NCBI GenBank assembly: GCA_013824375.1
Contig: PNNR01000012.1
Span: 1 to 33,344 of the forward strand
Origin: Clostridiales bacterium
Lineage (GTDB): Bacteria; Bacillota; Clostridia; Christensenellales; CAG-138
Direction: 5' to 3'
DNA length: 33,344 nt
The translations under genes and the position numbers were made by a program. The notes under the pieces were generated by a model. The model did no database searches. It had not been told where the DNA came from and was given only the letters and a program-made list of their open reading frames with translations. Below, in pieces: positions 1 to 9,964 of the stretch (position 1 is the stretch's first letter; each line of letters starts with the position of its first letter).

Positions 1-1
1 C

Positions 2-2104
2 ATGGGCGTAGCGGTGACACTATCCTCCGCCTTGATCGGCATTCTCTGGCGCGTCATCCGGAAAAATCTGGAGAAGATGCGGCATATCGAGTTCTATCTG
101 CTCGGCATGGTCACCCACATCGTCATGATGTTGTGTGCGCTGTTCCTGCCGCAGGAGACGGTCCTGCCCACCGTGCAGACCATCGCGCTGCCGGTGCTGC
201 TGATCTATCCGCTGGGCACGCTCGCAATGAGCCTAATCATTACTTATGAACGAAAAAGCATCCGCACGGAGAAACTGTTGAGCGACAGTGAGATTCGTTT
301 TCTAAAGGTCATCGAACAGGCCCCCGTCGGGATTGCCATAGAAAACTCCGATGTGATTTCCTATGTAAACTCCGCATATGCGAGAATTCTAGGCATGACG
401 CGGGAGAAGATTAGAAGCGTTAACTGGCAAACCTATACGCACCCGGATGATCTCAATAAGGATTCCGCATTGTTCCAAAGGCTGCTCAAGGGCGAGATCG
501 ACGAATACGACCTGATTAAACGGTATGTAAGACCAAACGGAGAGATCGTCCGCGTACATCTTTTTGTGAGTATCTTAAACCGCACGGACCCGTATGAAAA
601 CAGCGACTATATCTGTATCGCGCAGGATATCACCCCGGACTATGATCGTGAACAGGATCTGCTCGCAAGCGAACGCAGGCACCGCGAAACGTCCAGGTTT
701 TTAAGCACATTACTCGACTCAATTCCCGATCACATCTTCTATAAGGATATTAACGGCATCTATCTCGGATGCAATCACGCGTTTGAGCAAGCTTCCGGAT
801 TTACGCGTGAGCACCTTGTCGGTAAAACGGACCATGAACTCTATGACCGCGACATAGCGGAGCTGTTTATCAGTAAGGATATGCAGGCGCTTCGTCAGAA
901 GAAAGAGTGCCGTTCTGAGGAAACCGTCGTTTTTCCGGATGGACGCGCATTGATTACAGAGACGCTGAAAACCCCGTTCTTGAATGACGAAGGCGAGCTG
1001 GCCGGTTTGATCGGCATCAGCCGCGACATCACAGATCGGAAAAAGAAAGAAGACAGGATCGAATATCTCAGCATTCACGACATGATGACGGGGCTTTTCT
1101 CGCGTATGTATTTCGACACGGAACTTTATCGTCTGGATGCGGCGAATGAACTACCTTATTCGGTCATCACCGGCGACATCAACGCGCTCAAACTCACAAA
1201 CGACCTCTTCGGGCACAACGAAGGCGACAAACTCATCATGGAGACTGCGAAACTGCTCGAATCGGCTTGCGGGCAGGGCATCGTCGCGAGAACGGGCGGA
1301 GATGAGTTCTCCATACTGCTCCCCGGGACGGAGGAGGAAGAGGCGAGCCAGATCGTCACGAAGATCAACCAGGCGTTTGAAGAACAGAAAGCGTTGCCGC
1401 GCGAACACAATTTTTTCCTGAGCATTTCGCTGGGTTACGCGACAAAGACGAAAGAGGAGCAAACCATCAGCGAGGTCCTCAAAACTGCGGAAGAGCACAT
1501 GTACCGCAGAAAGCTGCTGGAACACCAGAGCATTCGAAGCACGCTGCTTTCCACGATCAAGGAGATGCTGTTCTCAAGGAGCACCGAGACCATGGAACAC
1601 GCGGAGCGCATGGCGCAGCTCGCGCGGCAAATAGGAGCGGAGCTCGCGCTCAGTCAAACGGATATTGTTTCGCTGGAACTTGTGGCGATGCTGCACGACG
1701 TCGGAAAGATCGGCATCAGCAACAGCGTGCTCGACAAGCCGGGTAAACTGGACGAGACCGAGTGGGCGGAGATCAAGCGGCATCCGGAGATCGGCTACCG
1801 CATCGCGCTGACAATTCCAGAGCTGCAGGGCATTGCGGGTTATATCCTGTGCCACCACGAGCGTTGGGACGGGACGGGATATCCGCAGGGACAAAAAGGC
1901 GAGGAAATTCCGTATATCGCGCGGATTATCGCTGTCATCGATGCGTTTGATGCGATGACGCAAGACCGCCAGTATCGCAGCGGCATGTCGCTGAAGATGG
2001 CTGCCGGGGAGATCGTACGCTATGCGGGAACGCAGTTTGACCCTGTCGTCGCGCGCGTTTTCATCGAACGCGTGCTGCAACTTCCGTTTATACCCGAACA
2101 ATAG
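2..2104 (+). CDS. Membrane-anchored PAS-PAS-GGDEF-HD-GYP cyclic-di-GMP turnover protein (5' end truncated by window; N-terminus resembles the 5TM LytS-type sensor region)
   Basis: Intact GGDEF motif (ARTGGDEFSILLPG), HD-GYP motifs (MLHDVGKIGI...HHERWDGTGYP), two PAS-like segments, hydrophobic N-terminus; ORF starts at base 2, so the true start is probably upstream. Confidence 0.93.
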   Translation: MGVAVTLSSALIGILWRVIRKNLEKMRHIEFYLLGMVTHIVMMLCALFLPQETVLPTVQTIALPVLLIYPLGTLAMSLIITYERKSIRTEKLLSDSEIRFLKVIEQAPVGIAIENSDVISYVNSAYARILGMTREKIRSVNWQTYTHPDDLNKDSALFQRLLKGEIDEYDLIKRYVRPNGEIVRVHLFVSILNRTDPYENSDYICIAQDITPDYDREQDLLASERRHRETSRFLSTLLDSIPDHIFYKDINGIYLGCNHAFEQASGFTREHLVGKTDHELYDRDIAELFISKDMQALRQKKECRSEETVVFPDGRALITETLKTPFLNDEGELAGLIGISRDITDRKKKEDRIEYLSIHDMMTGLFSRMYFDTELYRLDAANELPYSVITGDINALKLTNDLFGHNEGDKLIMETAKLLESACGQGIVARTGGDEFSILLPGTEEEEASQIVTKINQAFEEQKALPREHNFFLSISLGYATKTKEEQTISEVLKTAEEHMYRRKLLEHQSIRSTLLSTIKEMLFSRSTETMEHAERMAQLARQIGAELALSQTDIVSLELVAMLHDVGKIGISNSVLDKPGKLDETEWAEIKRHPEIGYRIALTIPELQGIAGYILCHHERWDGTGYPQGQKGEEIPYIARIIAVIDAFDAMTQDRQYRSGMSLKMAAGEIVRYAGTQFDPVVARVFIERVLQLPFIPEQ

Positions 2105-2146
2105 GGGATACGCAAGGGCGGAGCCTTTGCCGAAAGAGAGCGCCGG

Positions 2147-2680
2147 ATGCCTCTGCGAATCGTATGCGACGATATCACAAAAATGCGTACGGACGCTATC
2201 GTCAACGCCGCGAATGAGCGGCTTGCGATGGGCGGCGGCGTTTGCGGCGCGATTTTTGCAGCGGCGGGTGCCGAAACGCTCGCACGCGCCTGCGACGCGA
2301 TTGGACATTGCGCCACGGGCGACGCCGTAATCACGTCCGGATTTGCGTTGCCTGTCAAACACGTCATTCATGCGGTCGGCCCCGTCTGGCAGGGCGGGCA
2401 CGCGTGCGAGACGGATTTGCTCGCATCGTGCTATTATCATTCGCTCCGGCTTGCGGAGGAGAACGCGATCACTTCCATCGCGTTTCCGCTGATCTCCGCG
2501 GGCATCTACGGCATGCCGAAGGAGATTGCACTCTCAGTTGCCATCATGCAGATCAACCGCTTTCTGGAGCGGAGCGAGATGGACGTCTACCTCGTGCTCT
2601 TTGACCGCGCGGATCTTTCACTCGCGGACGAGTGCAGAAATCGCGTTGACGCAGAGTGCAGCAAGCGCAACGAAGTCTAA
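2147..2680 (+). CDS. Macro domain protein (O-acetyl-ADP-ribose deacetylase-like)
   Basis: DAIVNAANERLAMGGGVCGAIFAAAG and VIHAVGPVWQGG...ISAGIYGMP are macro-domain signatures. Confidence 0.93.
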   Translation: MPLRIVCDDITKMRTDAIVNAANERLAMGGGVCGAIFAAAGAETLARACDAIGHCATGDAVITSGFALPVKHVIHAVGPVWQGGHACETDLLASCYYHSLRLAEENAITSIAFPLISAGIYGMPKEIALSVAIMQINRFLERSEMDVYLVLFDRADLSLADECRNRVDAECSKRNEV

Positions 2681-2707
2681 ACCGAATCTTTACCAACCAG
2701 AGACAAC

Positions 2708-2738
2708 AAATGCACCGGCTGCCGCACGGTGCATTTTT
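2708..2738. terminator. Intrinsic (probably bidirectional) terminator between convergent genes
   Basis: AAATGCACCG / CGGTGCATTT perfect 10-bp stem, T-rich 3' end, located between the converging genes at 2147(+) and 4146(-). Confidence 0.8.
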
Positions 2739-2754
2739 CTGTCTTGCGAGAGGA

Positions 2755-4146
2755 TTATTTTGCGACCTTTTCCTGATTGATGATGCCGCCGAACGCGGTG
2801 CGCAGACAGATACGGATATCCAGCCACAGCGACCAGTGCTCGATGTACCAGATGTCGTGCTTGACGCGCTCTTCAATCGAAGTGTCTCCGCGATATCCGT
2901 TCACCTGCGCCCAGCCGGTGATTCCGGGGCGAACGAGGTGCTTGAGCATATACAGCGGAACGGTCTCCTGAAATTGCTCGACATAGTGCGGCACCTCCGG
3001 TCTTGGCCCGATGAGGCTCATATCGCCCTTGAGCACGTTGAAAAACTGCGGCAGTTCGTCGATGCTGGTCTTTCGCATCAGGCTGCCGAAGCGCGTCTTA
3101 CGCGGGTCGTCGTTCTTTGTCCAGCCGGTACTTTCCGATGCGTTGACGCGCATAGAGCGGAACTTGTACATCTGGAAGGGGCGTTTGTTTTTACCCACGC
3201 GTGTCTGCTTGAAGATGATCGGCCCCGGACTGGAGAGTTTGGTTCCGATTGCCGCAAAGAGCATCAAAGGACAGGCGAGTATGATAAGCGCAATTGAAGA
3301 AACGATATCAAACAGCCGCTTCATCATCGCATTTACGGGGGAATCCAATGGTGTGGTGCGAAGGTTTAGCAGTTTGCATTCGCCCAAGGCCTGAATTGTT
3401 GTACTCGAAGGAATATAGTCATTGTAATGCGGAATGATCGAAACTTTTGTACCGTACTTCTCGGTTGCTGCGATGACCTTTGGAAGGAGCGTTGCCTGTT
3501 CGATATCCAGCGCTACGACTACCTCGTCGATATCCGATGATGAGAGCACCTCGTTGCCGTGAGTTTCCCAACTGCCGAGGCATGGCAGGTTTTCGATCAC
3601 GCAGTCCCCGACGTAACCGTCGATCACATACCCGAACTGAGGCGTACTTTGAATGGTTTTAACGTATTTTTTTGCGAGGAAGCCGCTGCCGATGAGGATC
3701 ACGTGCTTGAGATTGTAACCCTTACTGCGATAACGTGAGAGTACGGCGCGCACGAGCAAACGCTTTGTCAATACCAGTACGCTGGAGAGCACGAAAAAGA
3801 ACGCAAGCGCAGCACGCGAAAAATCGGTCAGCCGCAGCAGATAAAACGCAGCGCCGCCGCCGAGCACGGTCACCGCGTTGACGAACAGCACCCAACGGAA
3901 CTCGAACCGGAAGGGTTTGCCGCGTACGGAGTCGTAGAGTTGCGCGATCTGATAGCCGAGTACGCTGAACGTAGCAAACACAAACGCGAACCAGAACATG
4001 TTGCCAGGAATCAATGCGGGATTGTTTGAATCTTGCCGCACTATGAGCAGCCAAAACCAGGTGGCGGCATAATAAGATAACCCCACGGCTATAAAATCAA
4101 TCATTCGATTGATATATGTAAAAGTGCGTTGCCACCTTTTTATCAT
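2755..4146 (-). CDS. Undecaprenyl-phosphate sugar phosphotransferase (exopolysaccharide-initiating, WcaJ-like)
   Basis: N-terminal TM segments plus C-terminal bacterial sugar transferase domain (KRLFDIVSSIALIILACPLMLFAAIGTKLSSPGPIIFKQTRVGKNKRPFQMYKFRSM...DELPQFFNVLKGDMSLIGPRPEVPHYV). Confidence 0.95.
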   Translation of the reverse strand: MIKRWQRTFTYINRMIDFIAVGLSYYAATWFWLLIVRQDSNNPALIPGNMFWFAFVFATFSVLGYQIAQLYDSVRGKPFRFEFRWVLFVNAVTVLGGGAAFYLLRLTDFSRAALAFFFVLSSVLVLTKRLLVRAVLSRYRSKGYNLKHVILIGSGFLAKKYVKTIQSTPQFGYVIDGYVGDCVIENLPCLGSWETHGNEVLSSSDIDEVVVALDIEQATLLPKVIAATEKYGTKVSIIPHYNDYIPSSTTIQALGECKLLNLRTTPLDSPVNAMMKRLFDIVSSIALIILACPLMLFAAIGTKLSSPGPIIFKQTRVGKNKRPFQMYKFRSMRVNASESTGWTKNDDPRKTRFGSLMRKTSIDELPQFFNVLKGDMSLIGPRPEVPHYVEQFQETVPLYMLKHLVRPGITGWAQVNGYRGDTSIEERVKHDIWYIEHWSLWLDIRICLRTAFGGIINQEKVAK

Positions 4147-4516
4147 GCTGTACCCCTATCTCTTATCGTCTGTGCTGAAATGGTATGGCTTAAACCAACA
4201 CAACACGTGTGATTTTTTTGTACGAATCATATTTATCATATCCACTTGTTGTTTACTCGTCAACACCGCAGACGCTCAGAATCAAATGATAGAATAGTCA
4301 AGGGCTGAATTGCAGATAAAACCGGGAGATGCCCAGACCATCTGTCTGATTTTATTAAGATTTGCCATGTGAAAATATAAAGATTCATAAAAAACACTCG
4401 CCCTCGCGTGCAAGATGGAGTATTATTGTCTGGATATTGTGAATTATGCGCCGATCGGTATGTTTCTCTAGAGCGGATGCAGGCAAACGGCGCAGCGTAA
4501 GAGGAGGAACCATTTT

Positions 4517-5347
4517 TTGGATGCAACATTAAAAAAGGGATTGGAGCGTTTTGCGCTGGAAATCCGTATCGGCGTGCTGGAGCAAATGAAGGCGCGCGGG
4601 TTTGGCCACGTCGGTGGTTCGCTGAGTATTACGGATGCGCTTGCCGTGTTATACGGTTCGCAGATGCGCGTTGACCCCAAGAACCCCTGTTGGGCGGAGC
4701 GGGACAAGCTCGTCTGCTCCAAGGGACACGCAGGCCCCGCGGTCTACGCGGCGCTCGCACTCAAGGGATATTTTCCTTATGAAATGCTCAAGACGCTCAA
4801 CCAGCCGGGCACCAGCCTGCCCAGCCATTGCGACCGCAACAAGACGCCGGGCGTGGATATGACCACTGGCTCTCTGGGGCAGGGCACGAGCTTGGCCTGT
4901 GGCATGGCGCTCGGCGAAAAGCTCCGCGGACACGATGCGCGGGTATTTCTCGTCGTCGGCGACGGCGAAGCAAATGAAGGCCAGGTTTGGGAAGCACTGA
5001 TGTTTGCCGCGGCGAAGAAGCTTAGCAATCTCGTGCTGCTTCTGGACGTCAACGGCAAGCAGCTCGATGGCTGCACAAAGGATATTCTTGACACGTTGGA
5101 TCTGCACGCGAAAGTAGAGGCGTTTGGCTTTGATACCGTCAGCATCGACGGAAACGATATTGAGCTGGTCTACAACGCGCTTGAGCGCACGAGACAAGGC
5201 GGGGATAAGCCTTACGCCATCGTGCTCAATACTGTCAAGGGCAAGGGCATTGCCGCGGTGGAGCAGGCAAAGAGCAACCACAGCATGGCGGTCTCGACCG
5301 ATCAATGGAACGAATGGCTGCTCTCGCTGACGGCGCAGCTGGACTGA
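4517..5347 (+). CDS. Transketolase, N-terminal subunit (TPP-binding); TTG start
   Basis: GHVGGSLSITDALAVLYG, KGHAGPAVYAALA, GSLGQGTSLACGMALG, VVGDGEANEGQVWEA; GAGGAGG RBS just upstream of the TTG start. Confidence 0.95.
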   Translation: MDATLKKGLERFALEIRIGVLEQMKARGFGHVGGSLSITDALAVLYGSQMRVDPKNPCWAERDKLVCSKGHAGPAVYAALALKGYFPYEMLKTLNQPGTSLPSHCDRNKTPGVDMTTGSLGQGTSLACGMALGEKLRGHDARVFLVVGDGEANEGQVWEALMFAAAKKLSNLVLLLDVNGKQLDGCTKDILDTLDLHAKVEAFGFDTVSIDGNDIELVYNALERTRQGGDKPYAIVLNTVKGKGIAAVEQAKSNHSMAVSTDQWNEWLLSLTAQLD

Positions 5348-5361
5348 GGAGGGAAGACAAA

Positions 5362-6315
5362 ATGGAATTGATTTACGATGGAAGCATGGATTCCCGCCTG
5401 TTTAAGGATATTCTTGGCAAGACGATCCGCGAACTCAGCGAACAGGACAGCGATTTTATCTATCTCGACGCGGACTTGATGAGCTGCATCGGCACCGGCG
5501 CGTGGGCTTGCGAAAATCCCGACCGCGGCATCAACTGCGGCATCTCTGAATCGAACATGATCGGCGTAGCCTGCGGCCTCGCGGCGACCGGATTCAAGCC
5601 TATGGTACATACGTTCGGCCCGTTTGCTTCGCGCCGCGTGTTCGACCAGGTGTTTCTCTCCGCGGGATACGCGAAGAACGATATCACCGTCATCGGCACC
5701 GATCCGGGCGTGACGGCGACCTTCAACGGCGGCACGCATATGCCGTTTGAAGACGTCGCGCTGTACCGCACGATCCCGACCGCGACGGTCATCGACATCA
5801 CAGACGTACCGATGCTGATCAGCGTGCTCAAGCAGTGCAAAGATCTGCCGGGCGTGAAATACATCCGCGTGGGCAGAAAGAATGCCGCGAAGATGTTTGC
5901 GGACGGCACAGAGACGCCTATCGGCCCCGCGATCACCCTGCGCGAAGGCAAGGACATCGCAATCTTTGCCTGCGGCATCATGGTGCATGAAGCCATGCAG
6001 GCCGCAAACAAGCTCGCGGAACAAGGCATCGACGCCGCGGTGGTCAACTTCTTTACCATCAAACCGCTGGACGCCGAGGCAGTGAAAAAGTACGCCAGGC
6101 AGTGCGGCAACGTCGTAGTCGCGGAAAACCACAGCCGCATCGGCGGCCTCTACAGCGCGGTTTGTGAAACCCTTGCACGCGAGAACACCGCAAAGATCGA
6201 CGTGGTCGCGGTCAACGACGAATACGGTGAAGTCGGCCCGCAGGATTATCTGCAGAAGCGATTCGGCCTCACGGCGGAGCACATTGTAGAAACCGCCCAA
6301 GCGCTGCTCAAATAA
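5362..6315 (+). CDS. Transketolase, C-terminal subunit
   Basis: Transketolase pyrimidine-binding/C-terminal domains (GISESNMIGVACGLAATGFKPMVHTFGPFASRR...VVVAENHSRIGGLYSAVCE); start moved from 5305 to the ATG at 5362 preceded by GAGGAGGG. Confidence 0.93.
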   Translation: MELIYDGSMDSRLFKDILGKTIRELSEQDSDFIYLDADLMSCIGTGAWACENPDRGINCGISESNMIGVACGLAATGFKPMVHTFGPFASRRVFDQVFLSAGYAKNDITVIGTDPGVTATFNGGTHMPFEDVALYRTIPTATVIDITDVPMLISVLKQCKDLPGVKYIRVGRKNAAKMFADGTETPIGPAITLREGKDIAIFACGIMVHEAMQAANKLAEQGIDAAVVNFFTIKPLDAEAVKKYARQCGNVVVAENHSRIGGLYSAVCETLARENTAKIDVVAVNDEYGEVGPQDYLQKRFGLTAEHIVETAQALLK

Positions 6316-6335
6316 ATAAGCAATATGCAAATCAT

Positions 6336-6376
6336 ACGCGGAGACGAGAGACGAAAGCCCTCTTCTCCGCGTTTTT
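6336..6376 (+). terminator. Intrinsic terminator after transketolase genes
   Basis: ACGCGGAGA ... TCTCCGCGT stem followed by TTTTT. Confidence 0.75.
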
Positions 6377-6535
6377 GTGAATTTTATGAAATTTTATTGC
6401 GCGCGTGTTGCATAATCGATAAGATAGATGTAATCTGTTTGCAACATTATTCGCTGTGTGAACCGGCAGACTGTTTGTAAGACAGACGGCGGAGAAGCCG
6501 GAGAGCATATCATAACAAACATAAGAGAGCGCAGA

Positions 6536-6811
6536 ATGGAGTTTCAATTTTCGGAAGGGCGCGTATACGCCCTCAATGAACAGCAGGAAGTGATCGCTGA
6601 GGCGATCTACGTTCCCGTACGCGGCACAATCATCGATATCTGCCACACGTATGTTAGCCCTGCGCTGCGCGGGCAGGGCATCGCGGGGCAGCTGATGCAG
6701 GCAACGGTGGATGAGCTGCGGCGAAAAAACCTCAAGGCGGTCGCGAGCTGTTCCTATGCGGAACTCTGGCTGAATAGAAACCGCACCGCATGCACGGATA
6801 TCATCGCCTGA
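6536..6811 (+). CDS. Small GNAT-type N-acetyltransferase (YjdJ-like)
   Basis: MEFQFSEGRVYALNEQQEVIAEAIYVPVRGTIIDICHTYVSPALRGQGIAGQLMQATVDELRRKNLKAVASCSYAELWL, typical of the ~90-aa single-domain GNAT family; start trimmed to ATG at 6536. Confidence 0.85.
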   Translation: MEFQFSEGRVYALNEQQEVIAEAIYVPVRGTIIDICHTYVSPALRGQGIAGQLMQATVDELRRKNLKAVASCSYAELWLNRNRTACTDIIA

Positions 6812-7002
6812 GACTGCGGGAAGCTGGTCTTCAGAACCCACGCGAGAATAAAGCGATTTCGCTTTCCCCCACGTAATCAGGGCAAATCCTTCCTTGAAGT
6901 TATGCCGCTTGTATAACGGGAATAGTTGTGAACGAACTTTAAAATATGATTTGCGGCATGCATGAATCACCCGCTTTTAGTCATATGTATGCATAGAGTG
7001 TG

Positions 7003-7032
7003 TTGACAGCGGATCGCGAACGATACTACAAT
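7003..7032 (+). promoter_or_regulatory. Candidate housekeeping (sigma-A type) promoter upstream of signal peptidase gene
   Basis: TTGACA (7003-7008), 18-bp spacer, TACAAT (7027-7032). Confidence 0.6.
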
Positions 7033-7157
7033 CAGTTCATGATATGCGGCAGCCTGCTATTGCCGACGAAATGCATTCGGATGTCATCGTAATCGGCCTT
7101 TACACACGAACTGATGCATCGCGTTCGCAGAAGGCCCGGAAAACCAGAGGTCTTTGT

Positions 7158-7733
7158 ATGCAGAGTTCCGAAGGACACAGAGCGCACGGCAATCCAGCGG
7201 ACAGCTGGGCATATGAGCGCACAAACCATCCCCGAAAAAAGAAAAAACGCAAGGCTGCTGCCTTTGCCGTCATTCTCGTCGTACTGCTGCTGTGTGCGGC
7301 GATTTCGGTGCTCTATATTCGCCAGTATACCGTCACAGGAGATTCGATGGAGCAGACACTGATGGCGGGCGACCGGGTTTTCTACGTCGGATTTGTGCAG
7401 GCGGATTACGGCGATCTCATCATATTTGACGCAGGCGAAACCTACGGGCTTGTAATCAAGCGCGTCGCAGGTCTGGCGGGCGACCGGATTGAGATCATGC
7501 CGGACGGAACTCTGATCCGAAACGGCGAGGTTGTGGAAGAGCCATACATGATGCCCGACGCCTTCGGCAACAGCGCGGTGGAGGAGATCACCGTCGAGAG
7601 CGAGAAGCTCTTCGTGTTGGGCGATAACCGCGCAACATCTGTCGATAGCCGGGATGTGCGCGTGGGGCAAATCCCTCTGGATACCGTCCGCGGCGTGGTG
7701 ACGCGAATGCTGCGGGATACCAAAGCGAACTAA
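7158..7733 (+). CDS. lepB: Signal peptidase I
   Basis: Single N-terminal TM, catalytic GDSMEQTL box, KRVAGLAGDRIEI, LGDNRATSVDSR; start chosen at ATG 7158 with upstream AGAGG rather than 7044. Confidence 0.93.
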   Translation: MQSSEGHRAHGNPADSWAYERTNHPRKKKKRKAAAFAVILVVLLLCAAISVLYIRQYTVTGDSMEQTLMAGDRVFYVGFVQADYGDLIIFDAGETYGLVIKRVAGLAGDRIEIMPDGTLIRNGEVVEEPYMMPDAFGNSAVEEITVESEKLFVLGDNRATSVDSRDVRVGQIPLDTVRGVVTRMLRDTKAN

Positions 7734-7786
7734 TCTTTCTTTTCCGCCGAACGCGGACAAGAACAATCCGCAAAGGATCGTTTACA

Positions 7787-9760
7787 ATGCGAAAAACAAA
7801 CCAGAGAATCGTAAAAAGCGCAATCCTCCTGCTGCTCGTTGCCGCCATGATCGTCATGCTCGGCTGTACGGGCAAGACGGTGCGCGCGCTGGATTATTCT
7901 TTGGAGAACGATTTAACCACTGGAGAGCCGGGGGAGACCACGCCTGCGGACGAACCGCAGACGACGCCTGCTCCGGAGACGACGCTTGAGGCTGTTGTGA
8001 CGCCAACGCCGGACATTACTACTGGCATACCCGCTCCGGCGGACGGCGCGACGCCTCTGCCCGAAGCGACGGAGGCGCTGCTGCCCGCGCAAACGCCGGA
8101 ACTGCACCGCCTGATCGTCTATGTGGAAGATAACGGGGCCCTCCCGCTGGCAGGTGCGCGTGTCACGCTCTATCAGGACAGCTCTGTTCTCTACTCCGGC
8201 ATCACCGGAAGCGACGGATACGTTTCCTGGATGCTTCCGCCGGAATATTCCTATCGCGTGAGAGCCGTACTGAGCGGCTATCAAACGATAGGCGGAGACG
8301 AGCTTGCCTATGATTTGAAGCAGGAAACGTTCGTTAAGATCACACTCGCGAAATCTGCGACGGACGGGTCTGTTCTCCCGACGCCGACGCCGCTGCCTGT
8401 GCCGGCAAGCGCGCCGGGCAGGGTGTTCATCACTTGTCTGGATATGACGATCCGACAGAACCAGCCGGGATTTACCTTGCTGGATTTCGTGAGCGCGCAA
8501 ACAGAGTTCGGTCAGCCGGTTGCCGTTTGGGTTGTGGACAACGGAGGATTCCATGCAGACACACCCGGCAGCTACACCATCACCTACGGCGCATTTGAAG
8601 AAGGCGCGCTTGTCACCGCGACGCGCACGATCGCCGTCGAAGGCGAATTCGACGCGGCCTTCATACCGGAAGAGCCGAGCGCTCCCTCTGGCAGCAGCCA
8701 GGAACGTTATGAGATACTTCTTGCATACCGTGCCGCGGTTGGCGATCAGCTGAGCGAACGCATCGCGGCACTGAACGCGGCGTTTGAGCGGAAGATAGCG
8801 GCAGCCCTCGCGGAAAACGGAGAGGCGCGCATCCTTGCACCTTCCGCTGCGGAAAACGACACGGATGATATGACAACCACGGCCAGAGATGTGCAGCAGA
8901 CACTGGACGCAAAGGTCAACAACTGGGCTGATGTTCTCGCGACATTTCTAGCGCTGAACGCCAAATACGAAGAATATCCGCTCAACGCGATGCAGTTGGC
9001 GCAAATCCCTCTGGACAAGCTCGACAGCGTGTTCTGGGATATGAACCCGATCGAGGTGTTCCGCATGGACGGAACAGCGAATGTGCTGCTCGGCACAAAG
9101 ACTTATGAGGACATGGCGGATGCATATCACATGAGCGCTGACCGCAGGACGTTCCTCTACGAGCTCATGCAGCCGGAGTTCCGGCGAACGTTTGCCTCTA
9201 TGACGGGCAGCGCTGCGTTTATTGAGGGAGCGAATGAGCCTCTCGAAACGCTGCTCTCTATTTTGCCGGAGGATTCCAATGTTGAGCGGCAGCAGGTGGT
9301 CGATACCGCGCTCTCACTCGTCGGCAAAGTCTCTTATGTATTCGGCGGCAAGTATAATCGCCTTGGCTGGAACGATGAGTGGGGGAACGCGAATGTCGCG
9401 CAGTCCGGGGAGGAGATTCGCATCTCCAGAAAATCCGGTCTAGACTGCAGCGGGTTCGTCAGTTGGGTGTTCGTCAATGCTCTTGGCGATCGATCCGCAG
9501 TGCGCGTCATCGGCAACGGCTCAAGCAGACAATGGGTGAATTCTGAAGCGATCGGTTGGGACGAAGGGCGCGTGGGCGATCTTGCGTTCTACTGCGTGCC
9601 AGGCGAGAGGCAATACAATCACGTTGGCATCATTGTCGCTGTGGATGATGACGGAAGCTATCTTGTTGCGCATTGTTCTTCACTGCAGGACGGTGTGGTA
9701 GTTACCGACGGGTGGAGTACCGGATTCCGCTATTTACGCAGGCCGGCGTTCTTCCAGTAA
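7787..9760 (+). CDS. Secreted/lipoprotein NlpC/P60-family cell-wall hydrolase with Thr/Pro-rich linker and Ig/Cna-B-like modules
   Basis: Signal sequence ending MLGC (lipobox-like), TTPADEPQTTPAPETT linker, LAGARVTLYQDSSVLYSGITGSDGYVSW module, C-terminal SGLDCSGFVSWVF...GDLAFYC...NHVGIIV...AHCSS NlpC/P60 catalytic region. Confidence 0.88.
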   Translation: MRKTNQRIVKSAILLLLVAAMIVMLGCTGKTVRALDYSLENDLTTGEPGETTPADEPQTTPAPETTLEAVVTPTPDITTGIPAPADGATPLPEATEALLPAQTPELHRLIVYVEDNGALPLAGARVTLYQDSSVLYSGITGSDGYVSWMLPPEYSYRVRAVLSGYQTIGGDELAYDLKQETFVKITLAKSATDGSVLPTPTPLPVPASAPGRVFITCLDMTIRQNQPGFTLLDFVSAQTEFGQPVAVWVVDNGGFHADTPGSYTITYGAFEEGALVTATRTIAVEGEFDAAFIPEEPSAPSGSSQERYEILLAYRAAVGDQLSERIAALNAAFERKIAAALAENGEARILAPSAAENDTDDMTTTARDVQQTLDAKVNNWADVLATFLALNAKYEEYPLNAMQLAQIPLDKLDSVFWDMNPIEVFRMDGTANVLLGTKTYEDMADAYHMSADRRTFLYELMQPEFRRTFASMTGSAAFIEGANEPLETLLSILPEDSNVERQQVVDTALSLVGKVSYVFGGKYNRLGWNDEWGNANVAQSGEEIRISRKSGLDCSGFVSWVFVNALGDRSAVRVIGNGSSRQWVNSEAIGWDEGRVGDLAFYCVPGERQYNHVGIIVAVDDDGSYLVAHCSSLQDGVVVTDGWSTGFRYLRRPAFFQ

Positions 9761-9935
9761 AATTGTGGTTGCAATCGCTGAAAAAGCGCGTATAATTACA
9801 TTACAATCAACAATGTGACAGTATAGTGTATCGAAAAACGAACAGAAATGTAGCAAAACGATCGAGCACGAACCTTCCGAAAGCGAAATATTACGATGTA
9901 ACAGCGTTATGCGGCATAACCACATGTATATTCGC

Positions 9936-9964
9936 TTGACAATCATGTATGTATTTGATATTTT
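9936..9964 (+). promoter_or_regulatory. Candidate sigma-A type promoter in long intergenic region upstream of Tad locus
   Basis: TTGACA (9936-9941), 17-bp spacer, TATTTT (9959-9964). Confidence 0.5.

Noticed and set aside
1574-2440. 288-aa minus-strand ORF spanning the HD-GYP end and the macro-domain gene
   Set aside because: Overlaps two well-supported plus-strand genes; no recognisable domain.
5302-6330. 342-aa minus-strand ORF opposite the transketolase C-terminal gene
   Set aside because: Shadow ORF; the plus strand encodes a clear transketolase domain, and the antisense product is Arg/His/Asp-rich without recognisable motifs.
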